From the NCBI GenBank assembly GCA_937904325.1, contig CALGTK010000033.1, positions 1 to 57,711 on the forward strand: 57,711 nt of DNA. Direction: 5' to 3'. Position 1 is the stretch's first letter, and each line of letters begins with the position of its first letter. Source of the stretch: an uncultured Planctomyces sp. Its GTDB lineage: Bacteria; Planctomycetota; Planctomycetia; Planctomycetales; Planctomycetaceae. The notes below the pieces were generated by a model. It worked only from the letters and a program-made list of their open reading frames with translations. It was not told the DNA's origin and searched no databases. The translations under genes were made by a program, and so were the position numbers. Positions 25,894 through 35,342 of this stretch are shown piece after piece.

Positions 25894-26164
25894 GACGATT
25901 CGCCTTCTTCAGCCTTGGCCCAAGGGCTTCCGCGGAGCTCTGCTCAGCCCGCTTCAGCAGAATCCATAAACAACAGCGATCTCACCGAGACGCAAAAACA
26001 TACTACATTGCGAATTCGTGTGTATATTAAATTTTCCAGTTAGACTTCAATATCGACTTTAGCCCAACCAGCGTATCTGTCGGCAATCCGACGTTCGCAT
26101 CCGACAGCAAAAAGTGAGCTAACCACCTTTGGCATAGCCGCGGTCGATCTACCAAAACGAGTAT

Positions 26165-27601
26165 TCAACTGAGAATCCCATCAATCAAGTGTCCGTGTAC
26201 GTCCGTCAGACGCATGTCACGTCCACTGAATCGGTAGGTCAGTTTTGTGTGTTCAACGCCGAGCAAGTGAAGCATCGTTGCATGCAGGTCGTGAATTTCA
26301 ACACGATTCTCGACGACCTTGTAACCGAACTCGTCGGTCGCTCCGTAAGTAATCCCACCTTTTACACCGCCGCCGGCCATCCAGATTGAGAACCCAAACG
26401 GGTTGTGGTCGCGCCCGTTTGCCCCTTGAGCGAACGGTGTTCGACCAAACTCGCCCGACCAGATGACGAGCGTACTTTCAAAGAGTCCACGCTGTTTAAG
26501 ATCCGTCAGCAGGGCAGCAATCGGCTTATCGACACTCTTTGCATTCTTTGAGTGTCCATCGACAAGGCCGCCATGCTGATCCCAACGATCACCGTTGCCG
26601 CCGGGACAAGTCAGTTCGATGAATCGAACACCGCGTTCGACAAGTCGCCTGGCGATCAGACAACTTCGCCCGAACGTTTGAGTATTTTTGAATTCATCTT
26701 CCAGACCGTATGCCAGAAGCGTCTCTTTAGTTTCCGAAGCAACATTCATCAGCTCCGGTACTGCCGTCTGCATTTTCGCCGCCAGTTCGTAATTGGCGAT
26801 TGCAGATTCGAGCTTATCGGCTTTTCCATAGTGTTCCAGGACTCGACGGTCGAGTTTTTTCAGTAGTGCGAGCTTGCGCTGCTGAAGCCCCGCAGTCTTT
26901 TCCGTCCGTCGAATATTCGAAACCGGAGGATCCTGGGCGGCAAAAACCGATCCCTGGTAACTGGCTGGAAGAAAACCGCTGTTGAAATTGTCCAGCCCGC
27001 CCGGCGGAATCAATCCACTGTTCAGGATCACAAACCCCGGCAATTCCTTGCACTCGCTGCCCAGGCCGTAGCCAACCCACGATCCCATACTCGGTCGACC
27101 TTGCTGACCGTGCCCTGTGTGTAAAAAGTAGTTCGCATTCGTGTGTTCCGGAAACTGAGAAACCATCGACCTGATCACCGCCAGGTCGTCGACATGCTGG
27201 CCAACGTATGGAAACAGGTCACTGACCGGGGTGCCGCTCTTGCCGTAGTTCTTAAACTTCCAGGGACTGGCCAGCGTCTTACCGATGTTATTGAATTGAG
27301 TCTTCTCGATCTTCGACGGAAACGGCTTTCCGTTCTGCTTGTCCAGCTCAGATTTCGGATCGAACGTGTCGACCTGAGAAACGCCACCGTCCATGTAGAG
27401 GAAGATTACGTTTCGCACCTTCGGCTCAAAGTGCGTACTCTGAGTTACCAGCCGCCCTTCATTTACCGATGCAGCGTTCGCGGATCGATCGCCATCCGCC
27501 ATCATTGCCGTTAAAGCAACCGCGCCAAACCCATTGGCACATTGACTAAGCATCTCTCGCCGACTGAGCGGCGGCGTTACGAATTTACGGCAATGACTCA
27601 T
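26165..27601 (-). CDS. DUF1501 family protein with Tat signal
   Basis: 478 residues. The N terminus PLSRREMLSQCANGFGAVAL is a twin-arginine-type leader, so export of a folded protein by the Tat system is expected. The rest follows DUF1501, an alkaline phosphatase/sulfatase-like fold very frequent in planctomycetes: VIFLYMDGGVSQVDTFDPK near residue 64, NYFLHTGHGQQGRPSMGSW, and VIWSGEFGRTPFAQGANGRDHNP with metal-site-like His and Asp. Function is unproven. In planctomycete genomes it is often paired with a DUF1549/DUF1553 protein; that partner is not adjacent here. It lies 147 bases downstream of the exb operon. Confidence 0.92.
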   Translation of the reverse strand: MSHCRKFVTPPLSRREMLSQCANGFGAVALTAMMADGDRSANAASVNEGRLVTQSTHFEPKVRNVIFLYMDGGVSQVDTFDPKSELDKQNGKPFPSKIEKTQFNNIGKTLASPWKFKNYGKSGTPVSDLFPYVGQHVDDLAVIRSMVSQFPEHTNANYFLHTGHGQQGRPSMGSWVGYGLGSECKELPGFVILNSGLIPPGGLDNFNSGFLPASYQGSVFAAQDPPVSNIRRTEKTAGLQQRKLALLKKLDRRVLEHYGKADKLESAIANYELAAKMQTAVPELMNVASETKETLLAYGLEDEFKNTQTFGRSCLIARRLVERGVRFIELTCPGGNGDRWDQHGGLVDGHSKNAKSVDKPIAALLTDLKQRGLFESTLVIWSGEFGRTPFAQGANGRDHNPFGFSIWMAGGGVKGGITYGATDEFGYKVVENRVEIHDLHATMLHLLGVEHTKLTYRFSGRDMRLTDVHGHLIDGILS

Positions 27602-27748
27602 CGAGGCTCACTCATTTCGTTGTGAAATCTGCACACACTCAGCAGAGTTTAAACCGAATCAACGTTCACATTCTGCGCCGATGCGATTCGCGATACAAAG
27701 CGATCAACATGTTCTCCAGCAAAACGATTTTCGCCAGAGTGACATGTC

Positions 27749-28210
27749 TCAGGCGGATGGCTGCGGAGCCGTGGCGAATTGAACATTGTCGAAGCCGGCA
27801 GAGCGGCAGGTATCGAAAATGTCGATAAAATCTCCAACCGGAACGCCGTTATCAATGTCTAAAATCACTGGAATCTCCGGTGCGACACTGGCCAGCTCTC
27901 GAAGAGTACGTCGCAGACGATCCCAGTCATTGTACAACTGATTGTTAACTGTGGCCGTTGTAACCACTCCCTCACCTGAGCCACGTCTTGAAAGCCGAAC
28001 CCAGACTTCGCCAAGTGGCTCCGGAGATTCGACTGGATCAACAGACTCAATCGAACCAGCAGCCAAAGGCGTCGGCAGACTTGATTCGCGAATCTGTCCG
28101 ATCGATGCGCACACGAAAAAGATCAGCAGCAGAAACACTACGTCGATCATCGGTGTCATGAACGAGTCGTCATGCTCACGGCTCTGCTGATGTGAAACTG
28201 GTATTCGCAT
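27749..28210 (-). CDS. exbD: ExbD/TolR family biopolymer transport protein
   Basis: 153 residues: a short cytoplasmic start, one membrane helix with the conserved acidic residue (MTPMIDVVFLLLIFFVCASI), then a periplasmic domain ending with a VPVGDFIDIFDTCRSAG segment, the ExbD/TolR fold. It works with an ExbB/TolQ channel to turn the proton gradient into force on outer-membrane or envelope partners. It is the third gene of the operon, 47 bases after the other exbD. The extra periplasmic sequence around residues 50-70 (SIESVDPVESPEPLGE) distinguishes the two copies. Confidence 0.92.
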   Translation of the reverse strand: MRIPVSHQQSREHDDSFMTPMIDVVFLLLIFFVCASIGQIRESSLPTPLAAGSIESVDPVESPEPLGEVWVRLSRRGSGEGVVTTATVNNQLYNDWDRLRRTLRELASVAPEIPVILDIDNGVPVGDFIDIFDTCRSAGFDNVQFATAPQPSA

Positions 28211-28257
28211 TCAGGTGCTCAACAAAGCGCAGACAACATCGTCATACAAGGTCCGAC

Positions 28258-28680
28258 CTAAGACGACTTCGGTAAAACGGCAAAACCAACACGAGTCACT
28301 CCGAACTGGGCACACGCCAGAAGAATTGGCTCGACTTCCTGATACGTTGCGGCGTGGTCTGCTCGAATCCGAACCTCGACCTGATTCTGTGACTCCTGAG
28401 CCGCCGACAGAACTAACTGCTGGACCTGCGGCAGCAGCACTTGCCGCCCACCCACCCACATCGACCGGTCAGCCATCACCGTTATCACGATGCGAAGTGG
28501 CGATTCTTCGTCGTCGCCAGCGGGATCGACGACCTTTGGCAGATCAACAGGCTCAACAGCTTCGCTGCGGGCAACGTGGCTGGCCACCAGAAAGAAGATG
28601 ATCAGCAGGAAGACGATGTCGATCAACGAAGTCACGTTGAAACTGACCGATCGTGACCGTGTTATAGTCGGAGGCTTCAT
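28258..28680 (-). CDS. exbD: ExbD/TolR family biopolymer transport protein
   Basis: 140 residues with the single helix VTSLIDIVFLLIIFFLVASH, which contains the protonatable Asp, and a periplasmic domain ending VEPILLACAQFGVTRVGFA. The ATG overlaps the exbB stop by four bases (ATGA), so the two are translationally coupled. With its neighbour it gives two non-identical ExbD subunits for one ExbB, an arrangement also found in other bacteria with duplicated exbD genes. No TonB or outer-membrane receptor gene is in the window. Confidence 0.93.
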   Translation of the reverse strand: MKPPTITRSRSVSFNVTSLIDIVFLLIIFFLVASHVARSEAVEPVDLPKVVDPAGDDEESPLRIVITVMADRSMWVGGRQVLLPQVQQLVLSAAQESQNQVEVRIRADHAATYQEVEPILLACAQFGVTRVGFAVLPKSS

Positions 28681-29561
28681 GTCTGAGACCCCCGCTCCAT
28701 CGCGACCGACTGAACTCGCGGTGGCGACTCGACCGCTCGCTCTGAATTCCGATCCTGTTTCGCCCGCCCGCGTTCGCGCCTCGCCTGATCACGGCGAAAA
28801 TCTGCAAACACGTGTTCTGCCGTTAACGATGCTTCTGCAACGAGTTCATCGATGCGGTTTCGGAAGATAGCGAAGCTCGCAAACGCTGGCACAGCAACAG
28901 TCAATCCGAGCATCGTTGTTACGAGTGCACGGTAGATTCCCGGCGCGAGTTCGGATACTGCGGGATTTGCTTTCGCTTCAAACTCCATGAATGCCGTGAT
29001 CATGCCCCAGACTGTTCCCAGCAGACCGAGCATCGGCGCCAGAGTACCAATCAAATGAAGGTATTCGATCTTGCGAAACATCCGAGCGGCTTGTTCGGTC
29101 GCCGTATCCTCCATCGATTTCTCGACGTCCTTGTATCCGAGTTCGATCACAGAGAGCCCCGAAGCGAGCACATTGGAAAGAAAACACGGCTGCAGAGAAC
29201 ATTGCTGTTTCGCGTCCTCAATCTTTCGCTCAGACAGATGCTGATGCACGGCTTCCGCCAGCTCGCCTGGAATCAAAGTACTACGTCGGATACTCAGCAG
29301 ATGCTCGACCATCAGGTAGACCATCGACAGGCTGAGCGCGAAGATCAAACCACCAACCAACCCGCCCGTCCGTACAAGATCAAAGAAGCCGGTCTCGGCA
29401 CTTGCTGGTGGTCCTGATTCTTCGCCCTGCGCAAAAGCTGGCCCCGCGACCATTCCCAGCACGAGCAAAGCCAGGAGCGGCGGCGCAAACGTTCGGACCA
29501 TCGAGCCAACTGACGCTGCCCGCACTGCAGCAACGCCTTGATACCTTGCGTGAAGCATCAC
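28677..29561 (-). CDS. exbB: MotA/TolQ/ExbB proton channel with N-terminal signal peptide
   Basis: 294 residues. A leader (FAPPLLALLVLGMVAGPAFA) precedes the ExbB core, which then has a first helix GLIFALSLSMVYLMVEHLL and the paired helices LIGTLAPMLGLLGTVWGMI and ALVTTMLGLTVAVPAFASF that hold the TolQ/ExbB signature. The first codon is GTG at 29561; an ATG at 29501 would give a cleaner signal peptide and may be the true start. It should form the proton channel driven with the two ExbD proteins encoded directly downstream. The charged C-terminal tail after residue 255 is cytoplasmic. Confidence 0.92.
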   Translation of the reverse strand: MMLHARYQGVAAVRAASVGSMVRTFAPPLLALLVLGMVAGPAFAQGEESGPPASAETGFFDLVRTGGLVGGLIFALSLSMVYLMVEHLLSIRRSTLIPGELAEAVHQHLSERKIEDAKQQCSLQPCFLSNVLASGLSVIELGYKDVEKSMEDTATEQAARMFRKIEYLHLIGTLAPMLGLLGTVWGMITAFMEFEAKANPAVSELAPGIYRALVTTMLGLTVAVPAFASFAIFRNRIDELVAEASLTAEHVFADFRRDQARRERGRAKQDRNSERAVESPPRVQSVAMERGSQT

Positions 29562-29669
29562 GATTCTATCCCGACTTCATGTCTGAAATGTGTCAGATAA
29601 AGTTGTCGTCGCAGAGTTTAGGCCGGCACTCAATCTGGCGGAATCCCGGTCTGCTGACTCAAGCCGGAA

Positions 29670-30918
29670 CTACTGACGTAATTCGGGATGGATGTCCCGC
29701 CAGGATAACCCAAAACGCCCAAGCGACTTTTTAACGCTGTCGAAGTCGCTTGGCTGAGTCTTTGCGCGTCTGGATACAGCAAACAATCGCCGTCCGGCAT
29801 CCGGCATCGATCAGCACTCTTTGCAAACCTCGACTATCTTAGCAACCCCCGACTGATCGAACAGATCGATCTCTGCAAGCTGCTCTTCCGACAGCACGCT
29901 TTTCAAAACTTCGAACGACGAATCGCCACAGATTTCGGGCTGCGCATACTTCAGAGAGTTGACTTCGACATTCATGACGTCACCGCTGATCCGCCCTGAC
30001 GTTGCCAAAGTCACCATGCGTGTGATCGCCGAGTCCAGATCGAAAAATATTGTTTTCCAACGCATTTCTGCTGACTCAGTAAACTTCAAAACCCACCCTC
30101 TCGCTTAACGATTGAACGCCCTCGACGGCCGCCCGTTGATTCGAAGCGTTTCAACTCGCAGTCAACGTTCGACTCAAGAACCCACGCCGTTCAGGAAACA
30201 ATGGCCATAAGAATGTCCACAGATTGATCCTCGCCTGTAAGTTCTCACGAAATCGTCCATGCGGAATCTCCAATCACAAGTCGCGATTCATTCCCACAAT
30301 CAATTGCATATCACTTGAATTCACTTTTGCAGCAACGACTGGAAGTAATCATTTCTCTTCGACAGCTCGCAGAAGCATTGCCTGCTTGTCGGGTCCACCT
30401 CGCCGATCCCGTCAGGAAACAACGTCCAGCTATCAGCCGTTCGAAGCAGCCCATCGCGATTTTTCACCGCACCTGTGAATGCCATGGCCAAACAATGCCA
30501 AAATCGCCTGATCACCGTGGATGACGGCAAAGTTCAACGCGACGACCTTACCGGACACTCGCTGACGAAGCAGTTTCATTTCGAAGATTCGGCGATCGAC
30601 CTGACTCTTGCCCGCTCCGGTCAATAGAACTGGAGCATGGCTGTTAAGGGACATCTTCTCGATCTGATCAATCAGTCGATTAATTTTTCATACCGAGTCG
30701 CCATGCCACTCTTGAGAAACGAAACGCTTTTGTCTCGTTCAAGCTGAATCCGGAGCGTCAGTCAGTCGTAACGTGAAACATCAAAATCGATCCACCAGCA
30801 AGTGTTCGTGTTGACAGACCGAAACCGTTGGCCGCCACCGCCCCCATCATCGAGCGTTCGCTCCCGCATCAAGCTGCTGAACCGGCAGTCCACTCACCAC
30901 AGTCTTTCGTTACGCCAT
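29670..30918 (-). pseudogene. rtcR: rtcR pseudogene (sigma-54-dependent regulator of RNA repair)
   Basis: A full-length but broken copy, recovered by following minus-strand frames. N terminus (ATG 30918): KTVVSGLPVQQLDAG, stop, RWRPTVSVCQHEHLLVDRF (to 30784). Most of the CARF-like domain is deleted; text resumes IDFDVSRYD, stop, then SVSFLKSGMATRYEKLID. AAA+ domain: APVLLTGAGKSQVDRRIFEM (Walker A region, one Gly-Thr lost), SGKVVALNFAVIHGD, then after frameshifts AFTGAVKNRDGLLRTADS, FPDGIGEVDP, QAMLLRAVEEK, and VGMNRDL with GRFRENLQARINLWTF. C terminus: DLDSAITRMVTLATSGRI, EEQLAEIDLFDQ, stop, DAGRRLFAVSRRA and FGLSWRDI (stop 29670). A 92-codon frame at 29811-30089 is its tail, not a separate gene. 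Length is about 1,249 bp against roughly 1.6 kb for intact rtcR. Confidence 0.9.
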
Positions 30919-30956
30919 AACTCAATTCAGTTCTCTGCCGACGTCACGAAGGTCAA

Positions 30957-32681
30957 TTATCGCTGCCGTCGATATCGCGACAAACTGACAGAAACAGCGG
31001 ACGGTCGAGTCTGGGTCGTTCGCGATCCCGATGGTCTGCGGGTTTTCATTGATGTGGGCTGAACCTGATTCTCCACTTCGCTGGTCAGGTCTGAAACAAA
31101 CTGATTCGACGCTTTGTGGATAACGATGATCCGACTCGGACCATCCGGTTTGTTTCGATCTCTGATAACACAAACAACTTCCGCTCCACGAGCGGCTTCC
31201 AGATCGTCACGAAGTAATTCAACATTCGGACTGACGAATGGGCGTCCTGATGGCTCAGCAACAGATTCACAATTTGCAGAAGAAGCATCAACGGGCGTTC
31301 CCGGCGACAACTGCCTAACCATCGCCAGCACGCCTGCAAACGCGGCGGGTGTTTTCACACCTTGCTCATGATTGCCCGGCAGAAGCTCTGACGGCAAATC
31401 CACTGGCGCCGCAACGGTCCCGAAAGTATCCGATTCAAAGTCCGGCTCGACAAACGAAGGAAGCCCATGCTCGCTGGTCGCGATTTGAGTTCCAATCGTT
31501 GCCTCAAAATCATCGTGCTCGTTGTCGGTTTCCGCGACGAAAAGCCGTTCACCGACTTCCGCAGCATGTCGGTAAATTGATTGCAACCCGCAGCGATCGA
31601 GTAATGCATGAATCGTTTCGAGGCTTGTGTAGAGCCCTCGCCGTGCTGCCGGATCGGCCAGGACACACACGCCAGATACTTCGCCGTTGACGTTGAAGAG
31701 TCCACCACCCGACCGTCCCTGAATCGGAGTCCCTGTACACTCAATATAGCCAGCGGGAAACTTCGTCGTTGACGTAACTCGATGCTGCAACTTCGATGGC
31801 GGCTCACCACCGCCGCAGCCAACGCTGAACACGAGCTGTCCTGAATTCAGCGACTGTCGAGCGACTCTTGACGCGGCCAGCGTCTCCAGCGTCGAAATCG
31901 AGATCAACCCGACGTCGGCCTTCAAGTCGAACTTGACCAGCTCACCGTCGTACATCCTGGGTCGTTCCCCCTGAAAAACGTCAACCTCGATCATGCCCGA
32001 GTCGTCGAAGTGTCGAAAGATATGCCCGCAGGTCAGAATCAAAGTCCGCCCGGGTTCGCTATGAATGATCGTGCCCGATCCAATGTCCATCCCGCTGGAA
32101 TCTTTGACACGTATTCGAGTACAGACCTGCATCGGATCACGAGTGAACTCAGGCGTCAAAGTTTCTCCGATATTTGCCCTCACAACCTCAGCCGCAGAAG
32201 GACGTGGCGGGCCACTTGCTTCGGCAGGATCTGACGTGGACTGCCCAGTGAAAGCCGCTCCTAGTTTTTCGATCAAACTGACCTTTTCACGGGCTGGATC
32301 ACGCCGGGAATCGATATCTGCGACAAACAGGGGCTGAGTCGGGACACTCCGCGGCGCTGCGGATTTCACAGGGATCATCGACGCCATCCGCCGAAGCTGA
32401 GCCTCGCTCAGAATCCCAGTGTACCGCTGCTGCTCCTGCCCTTTCACGATCAGCACGAACGTTGGCATGTGAGAAATGTTGAACCGCTGCGCAAGCGCGG
32501 GCTGACGATCCACGTCGACCGTTCGAATGGCGTAACCTTGGTTCTGAAGCCGTTGCACGACCGGCATCACCTGCTGACAGGGGCCGCACCATGACGCAGA
32601 AAAATCAAGCACCACACCATCCGGAGTTCCCCCGACAGCCGCGAGAGCAAAAACCAGACCGCTCAACCCTGACATGCACAA
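30957..32681 (-). CDS. Thioredoxin domain fused to trypsin-like serine protease
   Basis: 574 residues. A short leader is followed by a thioredoxin domain, with VVLDFSASWCGPCQQVMPVV (Cys32 and Cys35) and the cis-Pro segment SHMPTFVLIVKG. After a linker near residues 120-175 comes a chymotrypsin-fold protease: His in ILTCGHIFRHF, Asp in LKADVGLISI and Ser in QGRSGGGLFNV, giving a complete triad. The last 170 residues are low in pattern and end in a basic Arg/Ser-rich tail. It should act in the periplasm; joining redox and protease modules suggests quality control of disulfide-containing proteins, an inference only. The rtcR pseudogene begins 39 bases downstream. Confidence 0.88.
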   Translation of the reverse strand: MCMSGLSGLVFALAAVGGTPDGVVLDFSASWCGPCQQVMPVVQRLQNQGYAIRTVDVDRQPALAQRFNISHMPTFVLIVKGQEQQRYTGILSEAQLRRMASMIPVKSAAPRSVPTQPLFVADIDSRRDPAREKVSLIEKLGAAFTGQSTSDPAEASGPPRPSAAEVVRANIGETLTPEFTRDPMQVCTRIRVKDSSGMDIGSGTIIHSEPGRTLILTCGHIFRHFDDSGMIEVDVFQGERPRMYDGELVKFDLKADVGLISISTLETLAASRVARQSLNSGQLVFSVGCGGGEPPSKLQHRVTSTTKFPAGYIECTGTPIQGRSGGGLFNVNGEVSGVCVLADPAARRGLYTSLETIHALLDRCGLQSIYRHAAEVGERLFVAETDNEHDDFEATIGTQIATSEHGLPSFVEPDFESDTFGTVAAPVDLPSELLPGNHEQGVKTPAAFAGVLAMVRQLSPGTPVDASSANCESVAEPSGRPFVSPNVELLRDDLEAARGAEVVCVIRDRNKPDGPSRIIVIHKASNQFVSDLTSEVENQVQPTSMKTRRPSGSRTTQTRPSAVSVSLSRYRRQR

Positions 32682-33023
32682 TCTCCGTCCCTGGAGTCTT
32701 TGTAAGTCTTACAACGCCACTATGCCGCATTCTGCAAAACGTCCAACGAACCGGGCTCGAAAACCCGACTTTTGAACATCTACCTGATGATCCGACGCTC
32801 GTAGCATAAACCGGACCAAACGAAACTCCCGGTGTTCGTTGAGACTTGAGTGACGCCACTGACAATCGCGCAGCCTCGGAATTACACTGCTTCGAAAGTA
32901 CCCTTCACGGAGTTACTCTCAACGAGTAAAGACAACGAATCAGCACGAAGACACGCACATCCGGCTTCCCAATTGATGACGAACCCATCTTCGCTTAATG
33001 AATGTCAGCCTGGTCCGATCAAA

Positions 33024-34052
33024 ATGCGGAAACCAGCCACCGAAGAACCACTGGTCCTTAAACCGCTGCACTTCGGAAACTGCGAAATCGATTTCCCGAT
33101 AGTTCAGGCAGCACTCAGCGGGTACAGCGACTGGCCAATGCGCGTTGTCGCTCGCAGACTGGGTGCGCCCTACTCGATTGCGGAAGTCCTGATCGAAAAG
33201 TTTGTCCTCGAGCTGAAACAGCGTCACAAGACTCGCCGCCACTTGATGGTTTCTGACGAGGAACATCCCGTCGGCGGGCAACTGATGGGTTCCGATCCGC
33301 AACAGTTTCCAGCGGCCGCAAGAAAGCTCGTCGCGGCAGGGTTCGACGTAATCGACATCAATTTCGGATGTCCGGTCAACACGGCGATGGGTGGCTGCCG
33401 CGGTGGATACCATCTTTCACAACCGAAGATCGCTCTTGAAATCGTGGAACGCGTTCGCTGCGAAGTTCCTCCTCACCTGCCGGTCTCGGTCAAAATGCGG
33501 CGGGGAATCGACGACTCAGAAGAAAGTCGATCCAACTTCTTTCAGATTCTGGATGGAGCGTTTGATCTGGGCGCCGCCGCAATCACTGTCCACGGGCGAA
33601 CCGTCAAGCAGAAATATATCGGTGCCAGCAGCTGGGACTTCCTGCGCGATGTCAAGCAACACGCCGGCGACAAAACCATCATCGGCAGCGGTGACATTTT
33701 TACGGCTCAGTCCTGCCTGGACATGATGAGGTACACCGGCGTCGACGGCGTTTCCGTCGCAAGAGGAGCAATCGGTAATCCGTGGATATTCCGGCAGGCA
33801 CGCGACCTTGCGGCAGGACAATCAGCGTTTGTACCAGACATCAGCGAACAGCGGCGAATCCTGGAGATGCAGCGTTCTCTTTGCACGGAAATCTACGACG
33901 ACCGCCGAGTTCTCAGCACGATGCGAAAATTCGGGATCAAATTCGCGCCGTTACACCCGTCGTATAAGCAGGTTCGGAACGCGTTCGCTGCTGGAAAAAC
34001 TCTGGACGCATGGCAGAAAGTCATTGACGATTTTTACGTGAGAAATTCGTAA
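33024..34052 (+). CDS. dus: tRNA-dihydrouridine synthase
   Basis: 342 residues from the ATG at 33024; the frame is open to 32850 but the first 58 codons do not look like the family. A TIM-barrel flavoprotein: QAALSGYSDWPMRVVARRLG at the start, the catalytic-Cys motif INFGCPVNTAMGGCRGGYHL, VKMRRGIDDSEES with the conserved Lys, and TVHGRTVKQKYIG with His and Arg. VSVARGAIGNPWIF supplies FMN phosphate contacts. It reduces uridine to dihydrouridine in tRNA using NADPH and FMN. It is divergent from the thioredoxin-protease gene and converges on the next gene with 33 bases between stops. Confidence 0.9.
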   Translation: MRKPATEEPLVLKPLHFGNCEIDFPIVQAALSGYSDWPMRVVARRLGAPYSIAEVLIEKFVLELKQRHKTRRHLMVSDEEHPVGGQLMGSDPQQFPAAARKLVAAGFDVIDINFGCPVNTAMGGCRGGYHLSQPKIALEIVERVRCEVPPHLPVSVKMRRGIDDSEESRSNFFQILDGAFDLGAAAITVHGRTVKQKYIGASSWDFLRDVKQHAGDKTIIGSGDIFTAQSCLDMMRYTGVDGVSVARGAIGNPWIFRQARDLAAGQSAFVPDISEQRRILEMQRSLCTEIYDDRRVLSTMRKFGIKFAPLHPSYKQVRNAFAAGKTLDAWQKVIDDFYVRNS

Positions 34053-34085
34053 AAATTAAAACGCTGCGCGTAGCCCCATTTGAGG

Positions 34086-35114
34086 TCAATCGGCGTTTTG
34101 CACACGTGCGGGAGTGACTTGCGAAGTCGGCGTCACACGATAAGGAGCAATCAATTCTTCGAACCCGGTCCGCTCAACGCGTCGATCAGGATTTCTTGAC
34201 TGATTGATAGCAAGCCGGTTTTGAGCGGCGACGTAGACACGGGCAGAAAGTTTCATCAGTTCGATCCGTTGCTCACGATCGATCCCGTCAATTCGCTGAA
34301 TTGTCTGTTCCATCCAGCCAGGCTGACGCTCCATTGCGACGTTCATAAATCGAACGAAGAGGCTCAGTTCTCGAAAGTTTCGATCGGCAATCATGTGACT
34401 GACGGGTGCAATTACTCGCGCAACCGTGTCGATCGTGTGTGATGGGAACATCACAAACAGATCGAGACCATGCACCACCTTCGGCTGAAGATCTTGTCCC
34501 TGCTGATACTGCGTCTTCAAATGCATGACCGAGACAGCTTCAATCGGACTGGCAAGCAGCGGGCTTTTGTATTTTCCCGTGCAAAGCAGCAGGTGGTGAT
34601 TTGTGGAACGACTCAGCACATCGATCGTTCCGGTGGAACCGTCACCGGCGTCGCCGTACCACTCTGTCGGTCTGGTTTGCTGCATCGTGAACTTTGAGAT
34701 CCCGAGCACTCGCCAGATGCCGACAACCGACTCCGGATTGTGAGTCAGATGGTTATAAACTTCCGCATTTGCATCAATCGAAATCATCGGAAGTCGACGA
34801 AACATGCTGCGGTGCTCAAGGACATCGTTTACTCGACGACGCTGCTCATCGGTTAGGCCTGCAAGGGGTAACCGGTCCAGAGCATCGCGAAGTGTACTGC
34901 GTGAGGACGAACCGCGAGCGAGAATATCCACTATCAACGGAGGTTGGTCCGCGGTCTGCTTGCCTGCACGATTTGAGTCTGGCAGCAAGCCAGACTCACC
35001 AGCAACAGTTACCGACTGAATGTTCAGAGCGGAAAACGCGAAGATCAGCGTGCATCGAGTGAGTCTGCGCAAAACGCTACTCTGAATAACTCGAACGCAG
35101 CTTACCGCGGGCAT
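34086..35114 (-). CDS. Secreted protein of unknown function
   Basis: 342 residues. A signal peptide (RCTLIFAFSALNIQSVTVAG) precedes the mature protein. The middle has ISIDANAEVYNHLTHNPESVVGIWRVLG and later VMHLKTQYQQGQDLQPKVVHG, with a helical C-terminal half. No enzyme motif is recognised; the style (long planctomycete-type secreted protein with regular helix-strand text) suggests a conserved lineage-specific family. It is on the same strand as the Ser/Thr kinase upstream, 228 bases away. Confidence 0.8.
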   Translation of the reverse strand: MPAVSCVRVIQSSVLRRLTRCTLIFAFSALNIQSVTVAGESGLLPDSNRAGKQTADQPPLIVDILARGSSSRSTLRDALDRLPLAGLTDEQRRRVNDVLEHRSMFRRLPMISIDANAEVYNHLTHNPESVVGIWRVLGISKFTMQQTRPTEWYGDAGDGSTGTIDVLSRSTNHHLLLCTGKYKSPLLASPIEAVSVMHLKTQYQQGQDLQPKVVHGLDLFVMFPSHTIDTVARVIAPVSHMIADRNFRELSLFVRFMNVAMERQPGWMEQTIQRIDGIDREQRIELMKLSARVYVAAQNRLAINQSRNPDRRVERTGFEELIAPYRVTPTSQVTPARVQNAD

Positions 35115-35342
35115 CCCGGCTCCTTCGTCAATTCACCCAATGAGATCAATCACTGTTCGCGTTGAGCGGTTTCTGTCGCTTGACTGTGAGGCTATCGGCA
35201 CCTCAAACAGTCCACGCAACCGCTATCATCGGCACAAGCGCCCATGTGCCATCAGGCGAAAATCGGAAGCCACACTGCACTGGCCGTAAGTCACTGGGAA
35301 TTAAATGGTTCGGCGTAGCAAGGACCGCCAGAAAACGATCCG

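Noticed and set aside
29811-30089. 92-codon ORF as an independent small gene
   Set aside because: Its text is the C-terminal part of RtcR and continues on both sides through stops; it belongs to the rtcR pseudogene.
30321-30654. Two overlapping minus-strand ORFs of about 70 codons
   Set aside because: Each is a piece of the RtcR AAA+ domain in a different frame; neither begins or ends at a domain boundary.
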